A stretch of 64,000 nt of DNA from NCBI GenBank assembly GCA_022510865.1, contig JAFLSQ010000006.1, positions 1-64,000 of the forward strand. Direction: 5' to 3'. Of this stretch, positions 48,311-58,410 are shown piece after piece. How positions within the stretch are numbered: position 1 is the stretch's first letter; the number at the start of each line of letters is the position of its first letter. The notes beneath the pieces were generated by a model. That model did not search any database, had not been told where the DNA came from, and worked only from the letters and a program-made list of their open reading frames with translations. This DNA is from Treponema sp. Lineage in GTDB: Bacteria; Spirochaetota; Spirochaetia; Treponematales; Treponemataceae. A program made the position numbers and the translations under genes.

Positions 48311-49930
48311 TCAAATCCTTGATTTTTTAAGAATTTCTTTAAAAAACGGAACATACTTTTTCTGAATCACGTTTTTCCAAAGATACTCGTGATGGACTGA
48401 CGACGCGCCCGCCTTTATCATCCTTGTGATTGCGGACGGCCTCAGCAGTTTCATCGTGATTACCTCAGAAAGCTTTGCGGTCAGCGCGCCGGAGCTGTTT
48501 CCGTCGTACAGGAAGCCGGTCTTTCCGTCAACAATTTTGTTCAGGCCGCCGGTTCTGTGCGCCACGGGAACTGTCCCGAAAGCCTGCGCGATGAAATCCT
48601 CAAGACCGCACGGCTCAAAGAAACTCGGCAGAACGGCAAAGTCCGAGACCGCGGTGACAAGCCGCACAACAGTCTGGTTGTATCCGTTCAGAAAAGCGAT
48701 TTTGCCGGGGAATTTCCTGGCAAGGTCTATAATCTCGTTCTCAAGGAAACTCTCGCCCTGCCCCGCGAGCACGAATCGGACGTTCTGGAAATTCCCCAGG
48801 ATATCAGGAATCGCCTCTGTGAGGACTGAGATTCCTTTCTGACTGGTTATCCTTCCGTGGTAGGCTATGAAAATCTCCTTGGTGAGGTCCGTGGAGCAGT
48901 CAAGATGACCGTATTTTTTGATTCCGAATGAGTCGTAGTTGTTCGTGTTCACGATGTTCTGCACAAGGAATTTCCTGCATTTGAGCTTCCCGTCAAGGTC
49001 GCCAGACTCGGGCGAATACTCAAACGGAAGCCTTGAGCATTCCTTGTCCACGGGATTATATCGGTCAAAATCAAAGCCGTTGGTCATCCCTTTGATTGGA
49101 ATCTGCTTCCTCGCGAAAATGTATGACAGTCCGTCTGTGAGCTGCATATTCGCGGGATCCATCAGCTCGCCGGCATAATGCTCGGATACGGTTGTGAGGT
49201 GCGCGCCGGCACGCGCGGCAATCAGAAACGGCTCCACGTTCGAGCCGTTCATGGAATCCTCCAGAATCTCTGCGTCAAGGCCGGTGTACCATGCCGCCTC
49301 GCCGATGCTTGAGAATTCGTGATGATAGAACGGCCCCGCGTTGTGGATTGTCACCACGCTGACTGTCTTCTTGAACGCCCTGTTCCCGGCGATGTACGCG
49401 GGAAGAACCGCCGTTGAAGCGTCCTGGCAATGAAGAATATCCGGTATGTCAGTGCGAGGCACAAGGTTTCCGTAGGCGCAGACGGCCTTCTGCAAAAGAG
49501 CGTCGAGGTAAAGCGCGTCCGTGTGGCCGGTGCCCTTTATGTGCGCGGAATCGGAGGCCTGCTCGGATTCCGTGTACGTGTAAACAGCCTCTTTCTCGGA
49601 AAAACGCGGATTGTTCACGAGAACGACATCGAATCCGCCTGATGTGCTGATATACCGCGTGAAAATCACGGTCTCTTTTTTTCCGCAGAGAGCGACCTCC
49701 GCGCTCAGGCTCTCTGCCTCACCCGCAGGAACGGCAGGGCTATCGGCCTCATCCGGGCATACGGATTTTTTCTCAAGATTGTCGAAGCTCGTGCATCCGA
49801 ACACCGGGATGAAAAGCGTGACCGCATGCCTAAGCTCGGCGAATTCCTTGCACAGTGAGTAAGTCACGTTCTTGACGCCGCCCGCCTCGGCAATCCCCGC
49901 GCATTCCATGCTAACAACCCAAAGTCTCAT
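48311..49930 (-). CDS. glgA: glycogen synthase
   Basis: MRLWVVSMECAGIAEAGGVKNVTYSLCKEF; GT5 C-terminal PSFFEPCGLEDFIAQAFGTVPVAHRTGGLNKIVDG. Confidence 0.9.
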   Translation of the reverse strand: MRLWVVSMECAGIAEAGGVKNVTYSLCKEFAELRHAVTLFIPVFGCTSFDNLEKKSVCPDEADSPAVPAGEAESLSAEVALCGKKETVIFTRYISTSGGFDVVLVNNPRFSEKEAVYTYTESEQASDSAHIKGTGHTDALYLDALLQKAVCAYGNLVPRTDIPDILHCQDASTAVLPAYIAGNRAFKKTVSVVTIHNAGPFYHHEFSSIGEAAWYTGLDAEILEDSMNGSNVEPFLIAARAGAHLTTVSEHYAGELMDPANMQLTDGLSYIFARKQIPIKGMTNGFDFDRYNPVDKECSRLPFEYSPESGDLDGKLKCRKFLVQNIVNTNNYDSFGIKKYGHLDCSTDLTKEIFIAYHGRITSQKGISVLTEAIPDILGNFQNVRFVLAGQGESFLENEIIDLARKFPGKIAFLNGYNQTVVRLVTAVSDFAVLPSFFEPCGLEDFIAQAFGTVPVAHRTGGLNKIVDGKTGFLYDGNSSGALTAKLSEVITMKLLRPSAITRMIKAGASSVHHEYLWKNVIQKKYVPFFKEILKKSRI

Positions 49931-49947
49931 AGTCTCACCATCACCTG

Positions 49948-50322
49948 TTATTTGCCTACAAAATCAGGACGAAGCCTTTCCGCCCCGTTTATGTAGATGT
50001 TCTTTATCACAGCAAACTGCTCCATGTATGTGTGGACCAGAACCCGCACGACAAAAGGAAGCGCGCCGTCAATGTCCGCCTCCTGTGTGCAGAACAGCGC
50101 GATGTCAGAGACGTTTATTCTGACGTTACCTTTCCGCAGCGCGGTGGCCGGATTGAGCGAGGTTATGTCGCTTGTCACCGAAAACTGGATTGAGATGATG
50201 TCCTCCGCGTTAAGACTGTTCTGCAAGACAATCTCATTGAACATCATGCACACGCAGTCCGTTATGCTGTCCTTCGTGTTCTCGCAGCAAGTCGCGCCGC
50301 GGATTGCCCTAACTCTCTTCAT
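49948..50322 (-). CDS. aroH: AroH-type chorismate mutase
   Basis: MKRVRAIRGATCCENTKDSITDCVCMMFNEIVLQNSLNAEDIISIQFSVTSDITSLNPA; internal ATG at 50322 is the likely start. Confidence 0.85.
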   Translation of the reverse strand: MKRVRAIRGATCCENTKDSITDCVCMMFNEIVLQNSLNAEDIISIQFSVTSDITSLNPATALRKGNVRINVSDIALFCTQEADIDGALPFVVRVLVHTYMEQFAVIKNIYINGAERLRPDFVGK

Positions 50323-50950
50323 TTTCGGCACTCTCCTGCTCATAGAATAAATGTGTCCTGTATCTGCGGTAAAGCTCAAAATCAGGAAGTTTTGATGATG
50401 TGAGGGCGAACACCGTAAGCTCAAGCTCGGGAAAATCCTCATACATCCTGATGACTCTGAGCAAGTCATCGCGCCTTACGGACTCAGGCCTGAAATCCTG
50501 ATTCTCCGACGCTTTCTTAAGATAATAATCCGCCGCAAGCTGCGAGACGGTCTTTGCCGCCTGCTCCATGTACGAGCGCAGGTCATCGCTGTCGGTCACG
50601 CGGTTAAGTTTCACAAGCCGCACAAGGTTCTCAGGCGAGACTGTGAGCGAGACCGCGAAAGTGAAGCTGTACGAGCCGTAAGCGCCCCCGGCCGAAAGCT
50701 CGCCGGCAACGCTCTCCGTCACATTCAGCGGCTTTATCGAGAAAGTCCTGAGCGTGGCGTTGCCCGGAACAAGGAACTGCCAGTGCCAGGAGAAAACCCC
50801 GTTCTCAACCGGAACCTCGCTCACGCCGCTCGTCTTTGAGATGACCACACCGACATTTTCTGCCTTTACTTTAAACTGCGTCCATCCGATAAAAAAAACA
50901 ACTGCGGAAAGCGGAATGAGGATGAGCATAGCGATTGCAAATTTTCTCAT
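50309..50950 (-). CDS. membrane-anchored protein of unknown function
   Basis: N-terminal TM, 14-nt overlap with the aroH start; SPFH/stomatin-like character is possible but unproven. Confidence 0.6.
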   Translation of the reverse strand: MRKFAIAMLILIPLSAVVFFIGWTQFKVKAENVGVVISKTSGVSEVPVENGVFSWHWQFLVPGNATLRTFSIKPLNVTESVAGELSAGGAYGSYSFTFAVSLTVSPENLVRLVKLNRVTDSDDLRSYMEQAAKTVSQLAADYYLKKASENQDFRPESVRRDDLLRVIRMYEDFPELELTVFALTSSKLPDFELYRRYRTHLFYEQESAENEES

Positions 50951-50991
50951 GGACTAATAGTATATCAGCAGAATTCACGATTCATCAAGTA

Positions 50992-51366
50992 ATGATAAAA
51001 AAATTTTTAAAAAACACAGGCTCCAGATTCTCGAACTCGCTGACTTACAAAGTCACCATGACAATCAACTGGATTTTCGTGGTTTTCTGCGTCCTGCTCC
51101 TCATCCTGTACATCATCGGGAACTACCAGAATTTCCAGGACAGGAGCCAGCAGATAATCCTGTCCGCGCTGTCATACGCATCGGTTTTCTCCGCCCTGCT
51201 CTCGCTCGTGCTTCTGATTGAGAGCATCGTGAAGATTTTCACGGAGAGGCACAAGATTCAGAGCGCGGTCAACGCCATCCTGCTGGCAATCGCAATAGTT
51301 TTCTGCGTCTCCAGCACGGCAATAGCGGGAATAATCGGATTTCTATCACTGGGGATTTCACAATGA
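50992..51366 (+). CDS. small multi-TM membrane protein
   Basis: MIKKFLKNTGSRFSNSLTYKVTMTINWIFVVFCVLLLILYI...; ATGA overlap with the downstream gene. Confidence 0.6.
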   Translation: MIKKFLKNTGSRFSNSLTYKVTMTINWIFVVFCVLLLILYIIGNYQNFQDRSQQIILSALSYASVFSALLSLVLLIESIVKIFTERHKIQSAVNAILLAIAIVFCVSSTAIAGIIGFLSLGISQ

Positions 51367-52829
51367 CAAAATCAAAGATTCACATTCCGGAGACTCTCAG
51401 AAAATTCAATGCGATTTTTGAGGCCCGCAACTTCAAGGCATATCTTGTAGGCGGCGCGGTGCGCGATATTTTTCTTGGCAAAACGCCGTCCGACTGGGAT
51501 GTTGCCACGAACGCGACTCCGCAGGACGTGATGTCCATGTTCAGGTTCGTCGTTCCCACCGGAATCGAGCACGGCACTGTCACAGTCCATTTCATGCACG
51601 AGGAGATTGAGGTGACGACCTTCAGGACCGAGAGCGGATATTCTGATGGCCGCAGACCGGACAGCGTGAACTACGCCGCCACAATCGAGGAGGATTTGTC
51701 ACGGCGCGACTTCACGATGAACGCAATCGCGGTGAGCCTTGCGGACGGCTCTGTGACAGACCCTTACGGCGGCCGCGCGGATATAAAAAACAGGATTATC
51801 AGGACAGTCGGGTGCGCTCACGAGCGTTTCATGGAGGACGGGCTCCGTCCTATAAGAGCCGTAAGATTCTCGGGAAGCCTCGGTTTTAGTATAGAAAAGT
51901 TGACATATAAAGAACTTTTCAACAGCGATGTCCAGCAAAAAACCGCCTCAATCTCGTCGGAACGCTTCCGGGACGAGCTTGAGAAAATAATCATAACCGC
52001 AAAGCCGTCGGCAAGCCTTGGAATTCTTGAGGAGACGGGAATCCTCTGGCTTTTCATCCCGGAATTCCGGGCTTGCAGGGGGTGCGTACAGGCAGACCGC
52101 CGGGCGTTCCACAAATTCGATGTGCTTGACCATCTTTTTTATTCGTGCGACGGCGCAGCAAAAATCACGGAGCAAAATGACAGGAAATCAAAGCTGATAA
52201 TCCGCCTGGCAGCCCTCTTCCACGACATCGGGAAACCGGAAGTCCGGAAAATCGTCTTGCAGGATGTCATGGACGAGAGCGGCGTCAAAAAATCCGCCGA
52301 GACAATCACTTTCTACAATCACGAGAGCGCGGGCGAGAGAATCACCGGAAAACTGATGGCCCGCCTGAAATTCTCCAACGAGATGACCGGCGCGGTGTGC
52401 CATCTTGTGCGGGAGCACATGTTCCATTACGAGAGCGCATGGAGCGATGTCGCGGTGCGCCGCTTCATAATCCGCGTGAGACCTGACTGCATCGATGATT
52501 TGTTTGCCCTGCGTCTGTCCGATATGTTCGGAATGAGAAACGACGACTTGGATTTGCGCGGCAGCGAGCAGGTGCGGCTTCTTGACGAGCTGCGCGGGAG
52601 AATCAGCGCGGTCATGGAAAGCCGGAGCGCGCTCTCGCTAAAGGACCTTGCCGTGAACGGCCGGGATTTAATCGCGATGGGAATTCCGCCCGGAAAAAAA
52701 ATCGGGGTCATTTTGAATGAGCTTATGAGCTGTGTAATTGAGGACCCGCAGATGAACACGAGGGAGAGGCTTCTGGAGGTTGCCAAAAAAATCAGCGGGG
52801 AATATAATAAAATGGATGAGCGCGATTGA
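51363..52829 (+). CDS. cca: CCA tRNA nucleotidyltransferase with HD domain
   Basis: YLVGGAVRDIFLGKTPSDWDVATNATP; RRDFTMNAIAV; HD motif LAALFHDIGKPEV. Confidence 0.88.
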   Translation: MTKSKIHIPETLRKFNAIFEARNFKAYLVGGAVRDIFLGKTPSDWDVATNATPQDVMSMFRFVVPTGIEHGTVTVHFMHEEIEVTTFRTESGYSDGRRPDSVNYAATIEEDLSRRDFTMNAIAVSLADGSVTDPYGGRADIKNRIIRTVGCAHERFMEDGLRPIRAVRFSGSLGFSIEKLTYKELFNSDVQQKTASISSERFRDELEKIIITAKPSASLGILEETGILWLFIPEFRACRGCVQADRRAFHKFDVLDHLFYSCDGAAKITEQNDRKSKLIIRLAALFHDIGKPEVRKIVLQDVMDESGVKKSAETITFYNHESAGERITGKLMARLKFSNEMTGAVCHLVREHMFHYESAWSDVAVRRFIIRVRPDCIDDLFALRLSDMFGMRNDDLDLRGSEQVRLLDELRGRISAVMESRSALSLKDLAVNGRDLIAMGIPPGKKIGVILNELMSCVIEDPQMNTRERLLEVAKKISGEYNKMDERD

Positions 52830-54183
52830 CGACTTCCTTGAGTGGCTTGACTCCTACCTGAACTTTGAGCGTAAGCCGCAGAAAAACATATTCTGGCTCG
52901 ACACAATCGATTATCTGTGCAAAAGGTTCAATAATCCGCAGGATTGCGCGCCGTGCGTCCATGTCGCCGGGTCAAAAGGAAAAGGCTCTGTCTCAAAGAT
53001 GATTGCCTCAATCCTGAACGAGGCCGGGTACTCGGTCGGGCTGTACACATCGCCTCACATCTCTGATTTCAGGGAGAGAATCGGCAGTGCGGACGGATTT
53101 TTTGACGATGCTGTCTACGAGCGCGCAATCAAGGAGATAATGCCGAAAGTCGAGTCCATCCTCCCAGAGAACCTGCCCGCGGAGCGGCCGCTCACCTGGT
53201 TCGAGCTTGTGACGCTGTACGCATTCCTGTGCTTCCGCACCGCAAAGACCGACTGGAACGTATTCGAGGTTGGACTTGGCGGCAGGCTCGATGCAACGAA
53301 CATCGTCCGGCCGAAAATCTGCTGCATCACACCGATTGAGCTGGAGCACACAGAATTCCTTGGCGACACGCTTGAGAGAATCGCCGCGGAGAAAGCGGGA
53401 ATCATCAAAAACTGCACGCCCGTCCTGATTGCCCGCCAGCAGAGCGACAGCGTGAGCATAGTCCTGCGAGAGAAAGCGTTCACCCGCCACGCGCCGCATT
53501 ATTTTGTGGATGATTTCATAAGCCGCTCGTCATACTCATTCAGCGCGGAAAGCCACAGGATGCGCGTCCACATTGAGAGCACGATGCTAAGCCGTCCCGT
53601 TGACGCAGACATGACTCTTCTTGGCGGAATGCAGGCCCAGAACGCGCAGATGGCATGCATCGCGGTGAAAAAAATCCTTCCGAACGTGGACGAGTCTGTG
53701 ATTGAGCGCGGGCTTGAGAAATCAAGGCTGCCCGGCCGCTTTGAAATCAGGCAGGATATAAGGGCTTTCCCCTCCCTCACGCTCATCCTTGACGGGGCGC
53801 ACACACTGAACAGCATAAGCCTTACACTCGGAACGCTTGGCGAGATTTTCGGTGGCAGGCAGGCGAACCTGCTTTTCGCCTGCGCCGCGGACAAGGACGC
53901 CGATGAAATCGCAGGGCTTTTCAGAGGCAGGTTCTCAAGGATTTTTATCACCCGCCCGGGAGACAAGAAGCAGTCTGATTTGAATGCCCTAGAACGCGCC
54001 TTCAGGTCATCCGCACTGGATTTCACCTCCGGCGCGGATTACAGGAAAATCATCAGGACAGCGATTGAGACCTCCGCGGATGAGGATGCCGTCCTGCTTG
54101 TGACAGGCTCGTTCTATCTTGTGTCCGAGGTTGAGAAAATCCTCGGCGAGTGGGCCGCAAAAGAAGGCGGGGAAATCCGCTAG
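52816..54183 (+). CDS. folC: folylpolyglutamate/dihydrofolate synthase
   Basis: VHVAGSKGKGSVSKMIASILNEAGYSVGLYTSPHISDFRERI. Confidence 0.92.
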   Translation: MSAIDDFLEWLDSYLNFERKPQKNIFWLDTIDYLCKRFNNPQDCAPCVHVAGSKGKGSVSKMIASILNEAGYSVGLYTSPHISDFRERIGSADGFFDDAVYERAIKEIMPKVESILPENLPAERPLTWFELVTLYAFLCFRTAKTDWNVFEVGLGGRLDATNIVRPKICCITPIELEHTEFLGDTLERIAAEKAGIIKNCTPVLIARQQSDSVSIVLREKAFTRHAPHYFVDDFISRSSYSFSAESHRMRVHIESTMLSRPVDADMTLLGGMQAQNAQMACIAVKKILPNVDESVIERGLEKSRLPGRFEIRQDIRAFPSLTLILDGAHTLNSISLTLGTLGEIFGGRQANLLFACAADKDADEIAGLFRGRFSRIFITRPGDKKQSDLNALERAFRSSALDFTSGADYRKIIRTAIETSADEDAVLLVTGSFYLVSEVEKILGEWAAKEGGEIR

Positions 54184-55337
54184 ATGAGGTACCTTCCAAC
54201 CCTTTTTGATATTGACGTGAGCACCTCGTAGGAGATTGTGCCGCCCAGAACGGCAAGGTCATCCGCAGTGTGAAGCGCGCCGCTTTCCTTCGGCCCGAAA
54301 ATCACCGCCCTGTCCCAGAGCCTCACATCAGGATTATCCCTGCCGATGTCAACCATGCACTGATCCATGCAGATTCTGCCCACAACGGGATAATTCCTGC
54401 CGTTGATTGTCACCTCCACGCCGGGCGAGAACCTGCGCAGAAGCCCGTCCGCATAGCCCACTGGAAGCACCGCGATGTCTGTCTCGCGCGGGGCAGTCCA
54501 TGTGCGCCCGTATGAGGCCGATTTTCCGGCCGGAAACCGCCTGATTGCCAAGACCTCGCTCTCAAACGAGAGCACTGGCCTCAAATCGATTTGAATTCCA
54601 AGCGCGGCAAGATAATCCCGCGTCACCTCGTCAGGATAGTATCCATAGGCGATGATTCCCGGGCGGACCATATCAAAATGCATCTCCGGGTGGGCGAGCA
54701 AAGCCGCGCTGTTCGCGCACGAGCAGATTCCGGGGCTGATTCCCGCGGAGCGGACTGACTGGACGGCCCGCACAAAATCATCATACTGATTCCGTGTGAA
54801 ATCCTGCGCCTCAGATGAAATGCCGTCCGAGAGCGCGAAATGCGTCATCATCCCGCCAAGAGCCAGATGCGGCGATGAGGAAATCATCTCTGCCTGATGT
54901 GCGGCCTCATCGCAGAGGCAGCCAAGCCGCCCCATTCCTGTGTCCACGGCAAGATGAACCTCGTGGCGCGCGCTTGTGCCGCCAAAATAGGAGTCCGCGC
55001 AGTCGGACAGGCATTTTATGTAATCCTGAGAGAAAACAAGCGGCGTGATTCTGTGCTCAAAAAGAAGCGGCATCTCCTGCGGCGTGCAGAGGCTCAGAAG
55101 AATGATTCCCGCGCTCACGCCACGCTCACGCAACTCGATTCCCTCATCCACCGTGGCGACGGCAAGAAAATCCGCCCCGAATTCCTGTGCGATTTTCGCG
55201 ACCGCGACCGCGTTATGACCGTAAGCGTCCGCTTTCACAGCAAGGCAGATTTTTGTGCCCGGCCGCAGATGTTTTTTTATCTCGCCAAGATTGTGCCTCA
55301 GATTGTCCTGAAAAATATAAGCCCTTGTTCCGCGCAT
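54180..55337 (-). CDS. alr: alanine racemase
   Basis: CLAVKADAYGHNAVAVAKIA; RPGIIAYGYYPD; VGRICMDQCMVDIG. Confidence 0.95.
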   Translation of the reverse strand: MRGTRAYIFQDNLRHNLGEIKKHLRPGTKICLAVKADAYGHNAVAVAKIAQEFGADFLAVATVDEGIELRERGVSAGIILLSLCTPQEMPLLFEHRITPLVFSQDYIKCLSDCADSYFGGTSARHEVHLAVDTGMGRLGCLCDEAAHQAEMISSSPHLALGGMMTHFALSDGISSEAQDFTRNQYDDFVRAVQSVRSAGISPGICSCANSAALLAHPEMHFDMVRPGIIAYGYYPDEVTRDYLAALGIQIDLRPVLSFESEVLAIRRFPAGKSASYGRTWTAPRETDIAVLPVGYADGLLRRFSPGVEVTINGRNYPVVGRICMDQCMVDIGRDNPDVRLWDRAVIFGPKESGALHTADDLAVLGGTISYEVLTSISKRVGRYLI

Positions 55338-55346
55338 ACCCCACCC

Positions 55347-55375
55347 GATTTGCAGTGATTTTGATATTGCAAATC
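55347..55375. promoter_or_regulatory. inverted repeat in the alr/lipoprotein divergent region
   Basis: GATTTGCA (55347-55354) / TGCAAATC (55368-55375), plus direct repeat ATTGCAAA at 55366 and 55378. Confidence 0.4.
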
Positions 55376-55429
55376 TTATTGCAAAAAAAGCGTTTACACA
55401 ATAAAATATGAAGAAAATCAGATTTGATT

Positions 55430-56365
55430 ATGAAAACGAAGCAGACTTTTTTCTCCGTATTTTTGATTTCTCTGACCGCGCTCTTCCCCGCAGTCTTTTC
55501 CTGCGCGACGACATCCGCCGTGAGCGACACACAGGTAAAACCCGAGGCATCCCCGGCGGATGTTTACGCCGATATTCTTCAGAACGATGTCAGCATCACC
55601 GTGGTCTCAGGCCCGGGCGCTGTGACGGTCAACAGAAAATTCGCGGCTCCGTTTGTGTTCGCGGTGCGCCACAGTGACGGCTCGCCCTACGCGGATTTTG
55701 ACATTGAGCTGACGTACCCGGCCCAGAAAAATCAGGGAATTGTGGAATATAAATCAGAGATTTTTAAAACCGGCTCCGACGGGCTTGTGACTTTTGCGCC
55801 GGAGACCCCGGCTTTTGCCGCCGCGGATAAAGTCACGGTCAGGCCGGCCGTCCTTTACAACAAGAAGGCTGTCAAAGAGGCTTGCGATGCGCTCGCGATG
55901 AGCGCGCCCTTTCTTGTGCGCTCGGACATTGCGGCAAAAGGCGCGGTTCTTTTTATCTGGGATTTCAACGAGAAAGGCAGCCCGACGACCAACTTCACAC
56001 AAATCCAGAGCGAGCTTAGAGCGCGCGGAATCACGCTTGTGGGCAACGGCCCTGTGAACGAAATCTCGTACATCGGGAAAGACAAGGAGCTTTACCGCGA
56101 CACTTACGCGGCAATCGGCGGGAACGCTTATGGCTATCTTATTAGCGGGACGGTCAAGTATGAGCGTCCTGTTGAATCTGACGCGGACGGCTATGTCTGC
56201 GCGATGACAGCCGATATCCGCGGAATACGGATGAGAGACGGCGAGGTGGTTTTCTCGGGGACTTTCACGCAGGAGCGCCGCGGGAAAAACCGGAACATCA
56301 GCATACAAAATTGCAAGGAATCGATTGCGGGGCAAATCGTTGACGCCCTGATTTTCGGGCTTTAA
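55430..56365 (+). CDS. putative lipoprotein
   Basis: MKTKQTFFSVFLISLTALFPAVFSC: signal peptide ending in a lipobox-like cysteine. Confidence 0.65.
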   Translation: MKTKQTFFSVFLISLTALFPAVFSCATTSAVSDTQVKPEASPADVYADILQNDVSITVVSGPGAVTVNRKFAAPFVFAVRHSDGSPYADFDIELTYPAQKNQGIVEYKSEIFKTGSDGLVTFAPETPAFAAADKVTVRPAVLYNKKAVKEACDALAMSAPFLVRSDIAAKGAVLFIWDFNEKGSPTTNFTQIQSELRARGITLVGNGPVNEISYIGKDKELYRDTYAAIGGNAYGYLISGTVKYERPVESDADGYVCAMTADIRGIRMRDGEVVFSGTFTQERRGKNRNISIQNCKESIAGQIVDALIFGL

Positions 56366-56380
56366 TCATAGAGGGGACTT

Positions 56381-57793
56381 ATGGTTTACACAGACACAAG
56401 AGACAGCAGCATAAAAGTTGATTTCAGAACCGCGGTTATGGGCGGTATGAACCAGGCGACAGGCGGACTTTACATTCCGGTCGAATTTCCGAAGCTTGAC
56501 AAAACGCTTCTGAACAAAGACCCGGCTCCGTCATTCCGTGACATCGCGCTGAATATGGCAAAACCTTATGTTGAGGGCGAGATTCCAGAGGCCGATCTTG
56601 CGGCAATAATTCAGGACGCATATCCGTTCCAGCCGAAAGTCGTTCCGGCGGACTCAATCTCCTACATAATGGAGCTGTTCCACGGCCCAACCTGCGCATT
56701 CAAGGACTTCGGAGCGCGTTTCATGGCAAGGACGATGTCATACTTCAACCGCAGCGAGGACACTCCGCTCCACATCCTGGTCGCGACATCTGGAGACACC
56801 GGCTCAGCTGTGGGAAGCGCGTTCCACAACGTTCCCGGGCTTGACGTGACGATTCTGTACCCGGACGGGAAAATCAGTCCGCTTCAGGAAAAGCAGCTGT
56901 CAACTTTCACGGGAAATGTCCGCGCGCTCAAAGTCAAAGGCACTTTTGATGACTGCCAGCGTCTTGTGAAGACCGCGTTCACCGACACCGATTTACGAAA
57001 AACACTGCGGCTGTCATCCGCGAATTCAATCAACATCGCAAGGCTTCTGCCGCAGAGTTTCTATTATATGTACAGCGCGCTCACAGTGCGGAACAGAAGC
57101 CAGATGGACAACAAGCTGCTTGATCCGGCGATTATCATGGTCGTTCCGTCGGGAAATTTCGGAAACCTCACATCGGGTCTTATTGCCCGCGAGATGGGCG
57201 CGCCAATCGCAGGATTTGTGGCTGCCACGAACTCAAACAAGACAATCCCCGACTGGATTGCCACCGGCGAATACAAGCCCCGGCCGTCCGTGGAGACTTA
57301 CGCGAACGCGATGGACGTTGGTGCGCCGAGCAATTATGAGAGAATCCGCGCGATGTACTCGCTTGAGCAGGTGCGCTCGCTGTTCGCATCCTACTGGCTT
57401 GACAACGAGGGCACAAAATCCGCAATCAGGAACTGCAACGACAAGACCGGATACATCATCGACCCGCACGGAGCAATCGGATATCAGGCTTGGGATGACA
57501 TAAGAAGCGGCGCGATGGAGAGACTGATTGACGGAGAGAAAGGCGACTGGAACAAGCCCGGCCTCACCCCGAACGTGCCGGACTGGGGGCGCGAGATTGT
57601 CGCGCGGAACGCTGTCGGCGTGATTCTTGAGACCGCCTCGCCCGCGAAATTCGGCCAGATTGTGAAGGACGCAATCGGAAAAGAGCCGCCGATGCCAGAC
57701 AGACTGGAGGCTGTGATGAGGCTTCCGGACAACGCCATCCCGATGGAAAACGATTACGAGAAATTCAAGGAATGGCTGACCGCAAGCCTGTAA
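56381..57793 (+). CDS. thrC: threonine synthase
   Basis: ELFHGPTCAFKDFGARFMARTM; VATSGDTGSAVGSAFHNVPGLDVTILYPDGKISPLQEKQL. Confidence 0.95.
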   Translation: MVYTDTRDSSIKVDFRTAVMGGMNQATGGLYIPVEFPKLDKTLLNKDPAPSFRDIALNMAKPYVEGEIPEADLAAIIQDAYPFQPKVVPADSISYIMELFHGPTCAFKDFGARFMARTMSYFNRSEDTPLHILVATSGDTGSAVGSAFHNVPGLDVTILYPDGKISPLQEKQLSTFTGNVRALKVKGTFDDCQRLVKTAFTDTDLRKTLRLSSANSINIARLLPQSFYYMYSALTVRNRSQMDNKLLDPAIIMVVPSGNFGNLTSGLIAREMGAPIAGFVAATNSNKTIPDWIATGEYKPRPSVETYANAMDVGAPSNYERIRAMYSLEQVRSLFASYWLDNEGTKSAIRNCNDKTGYIIDPHGAIGYQAWDDIRSGAMERLIDGEKGDWNKPGLTPNVPDWGREIVARNAVGVILETASPAKFGQIVKDAIGKEPPMPDRLEAVMRLPDNAIPMENDYEKFKEWLTASL

Positions 57794-57836
57794 TCAGTTT
57801 TAAAATTCTGCGGATTAAAACGCGCGGATTTGCAGG

Positions 57837-58385
57837 TCAGTCCAGAAATCCGCGTGTCTTAAGCTCCGCAAGGATAATCCCGACTATCTCATCCGGGGTC
57901 TTGTCGTTCACATCGATAATCAGGTCGCAGAAAGAATAGTCGTTGTTGTCGATGCCGTAAAATTCTTTGTAGCGTCTTGTGTCCTCGCTGTCGCGCATCG
58001 CGGTGAAGTCTTTTATCTGCCGCAGGTCGCCGCCCTCACGCTTGAAGACGCGCTGCGCCCGGGTCTCATCGCTGGCATAAAGATAGACTTTCAGGTCGGC
58101 ATCGGTGAGCATCCAGACCGCAAGGCGGCTTCCAAGCACGCACGGCTCGGCGCGCGCAAGCTCCACCTGATGCGCATCAACGTACTTGTCATAGGAGTCG
58201 TCGTTTTTCGCGGCCTCAATTACATCCGCAAGCGTCATTCCCCGCTCCGAGGCAAGCTGCCGGAACGTATAGTTGATAAGCGTCACCCCCAGTGCCTCGG
58301 CAAGCAACCCGCTCACCGTGGTGTTCCCACACCCGGATTTCCCGCTGATTGCGACCCTGATCGTTTTTTTAGGTTTCACAGTCAC
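57837..58385 (-). CDS. cytidylate kinase-like protein
   Basis: VAISGKSGCGNTTVSGLLAEALGVTLINYTFRQLASERGM; probable GTG start near 58385. Confidence 0.8.
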   Translation of the reverse strand: MTVKPKKTIRVAISGKSGCGNTTVSGLLAEALGVTLINYTFRQLASERGMTLADVIEAAKNDDSYDKYVDAHQVELARAEPCVLGSRLAVWMLTDADLKVYLYASDETRAQRVFKREGGDLRQIKDFTAMRDSEDTRRYKEFYGIDNNDYSFCDLIIDVNDKTPDEIVGIILAELKTRGFLD

Positions 58386-58410
58386 AAAATCCTCCTTAAA
58401 TCTGATAATC

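Noticed and set aside
9201-52829. Two poly(A)/CCA polymerase-type genes taken as a recent duplication
   Set aside because: They differ in architecture (basic tail versus HD domain) and are normal distinct family members.
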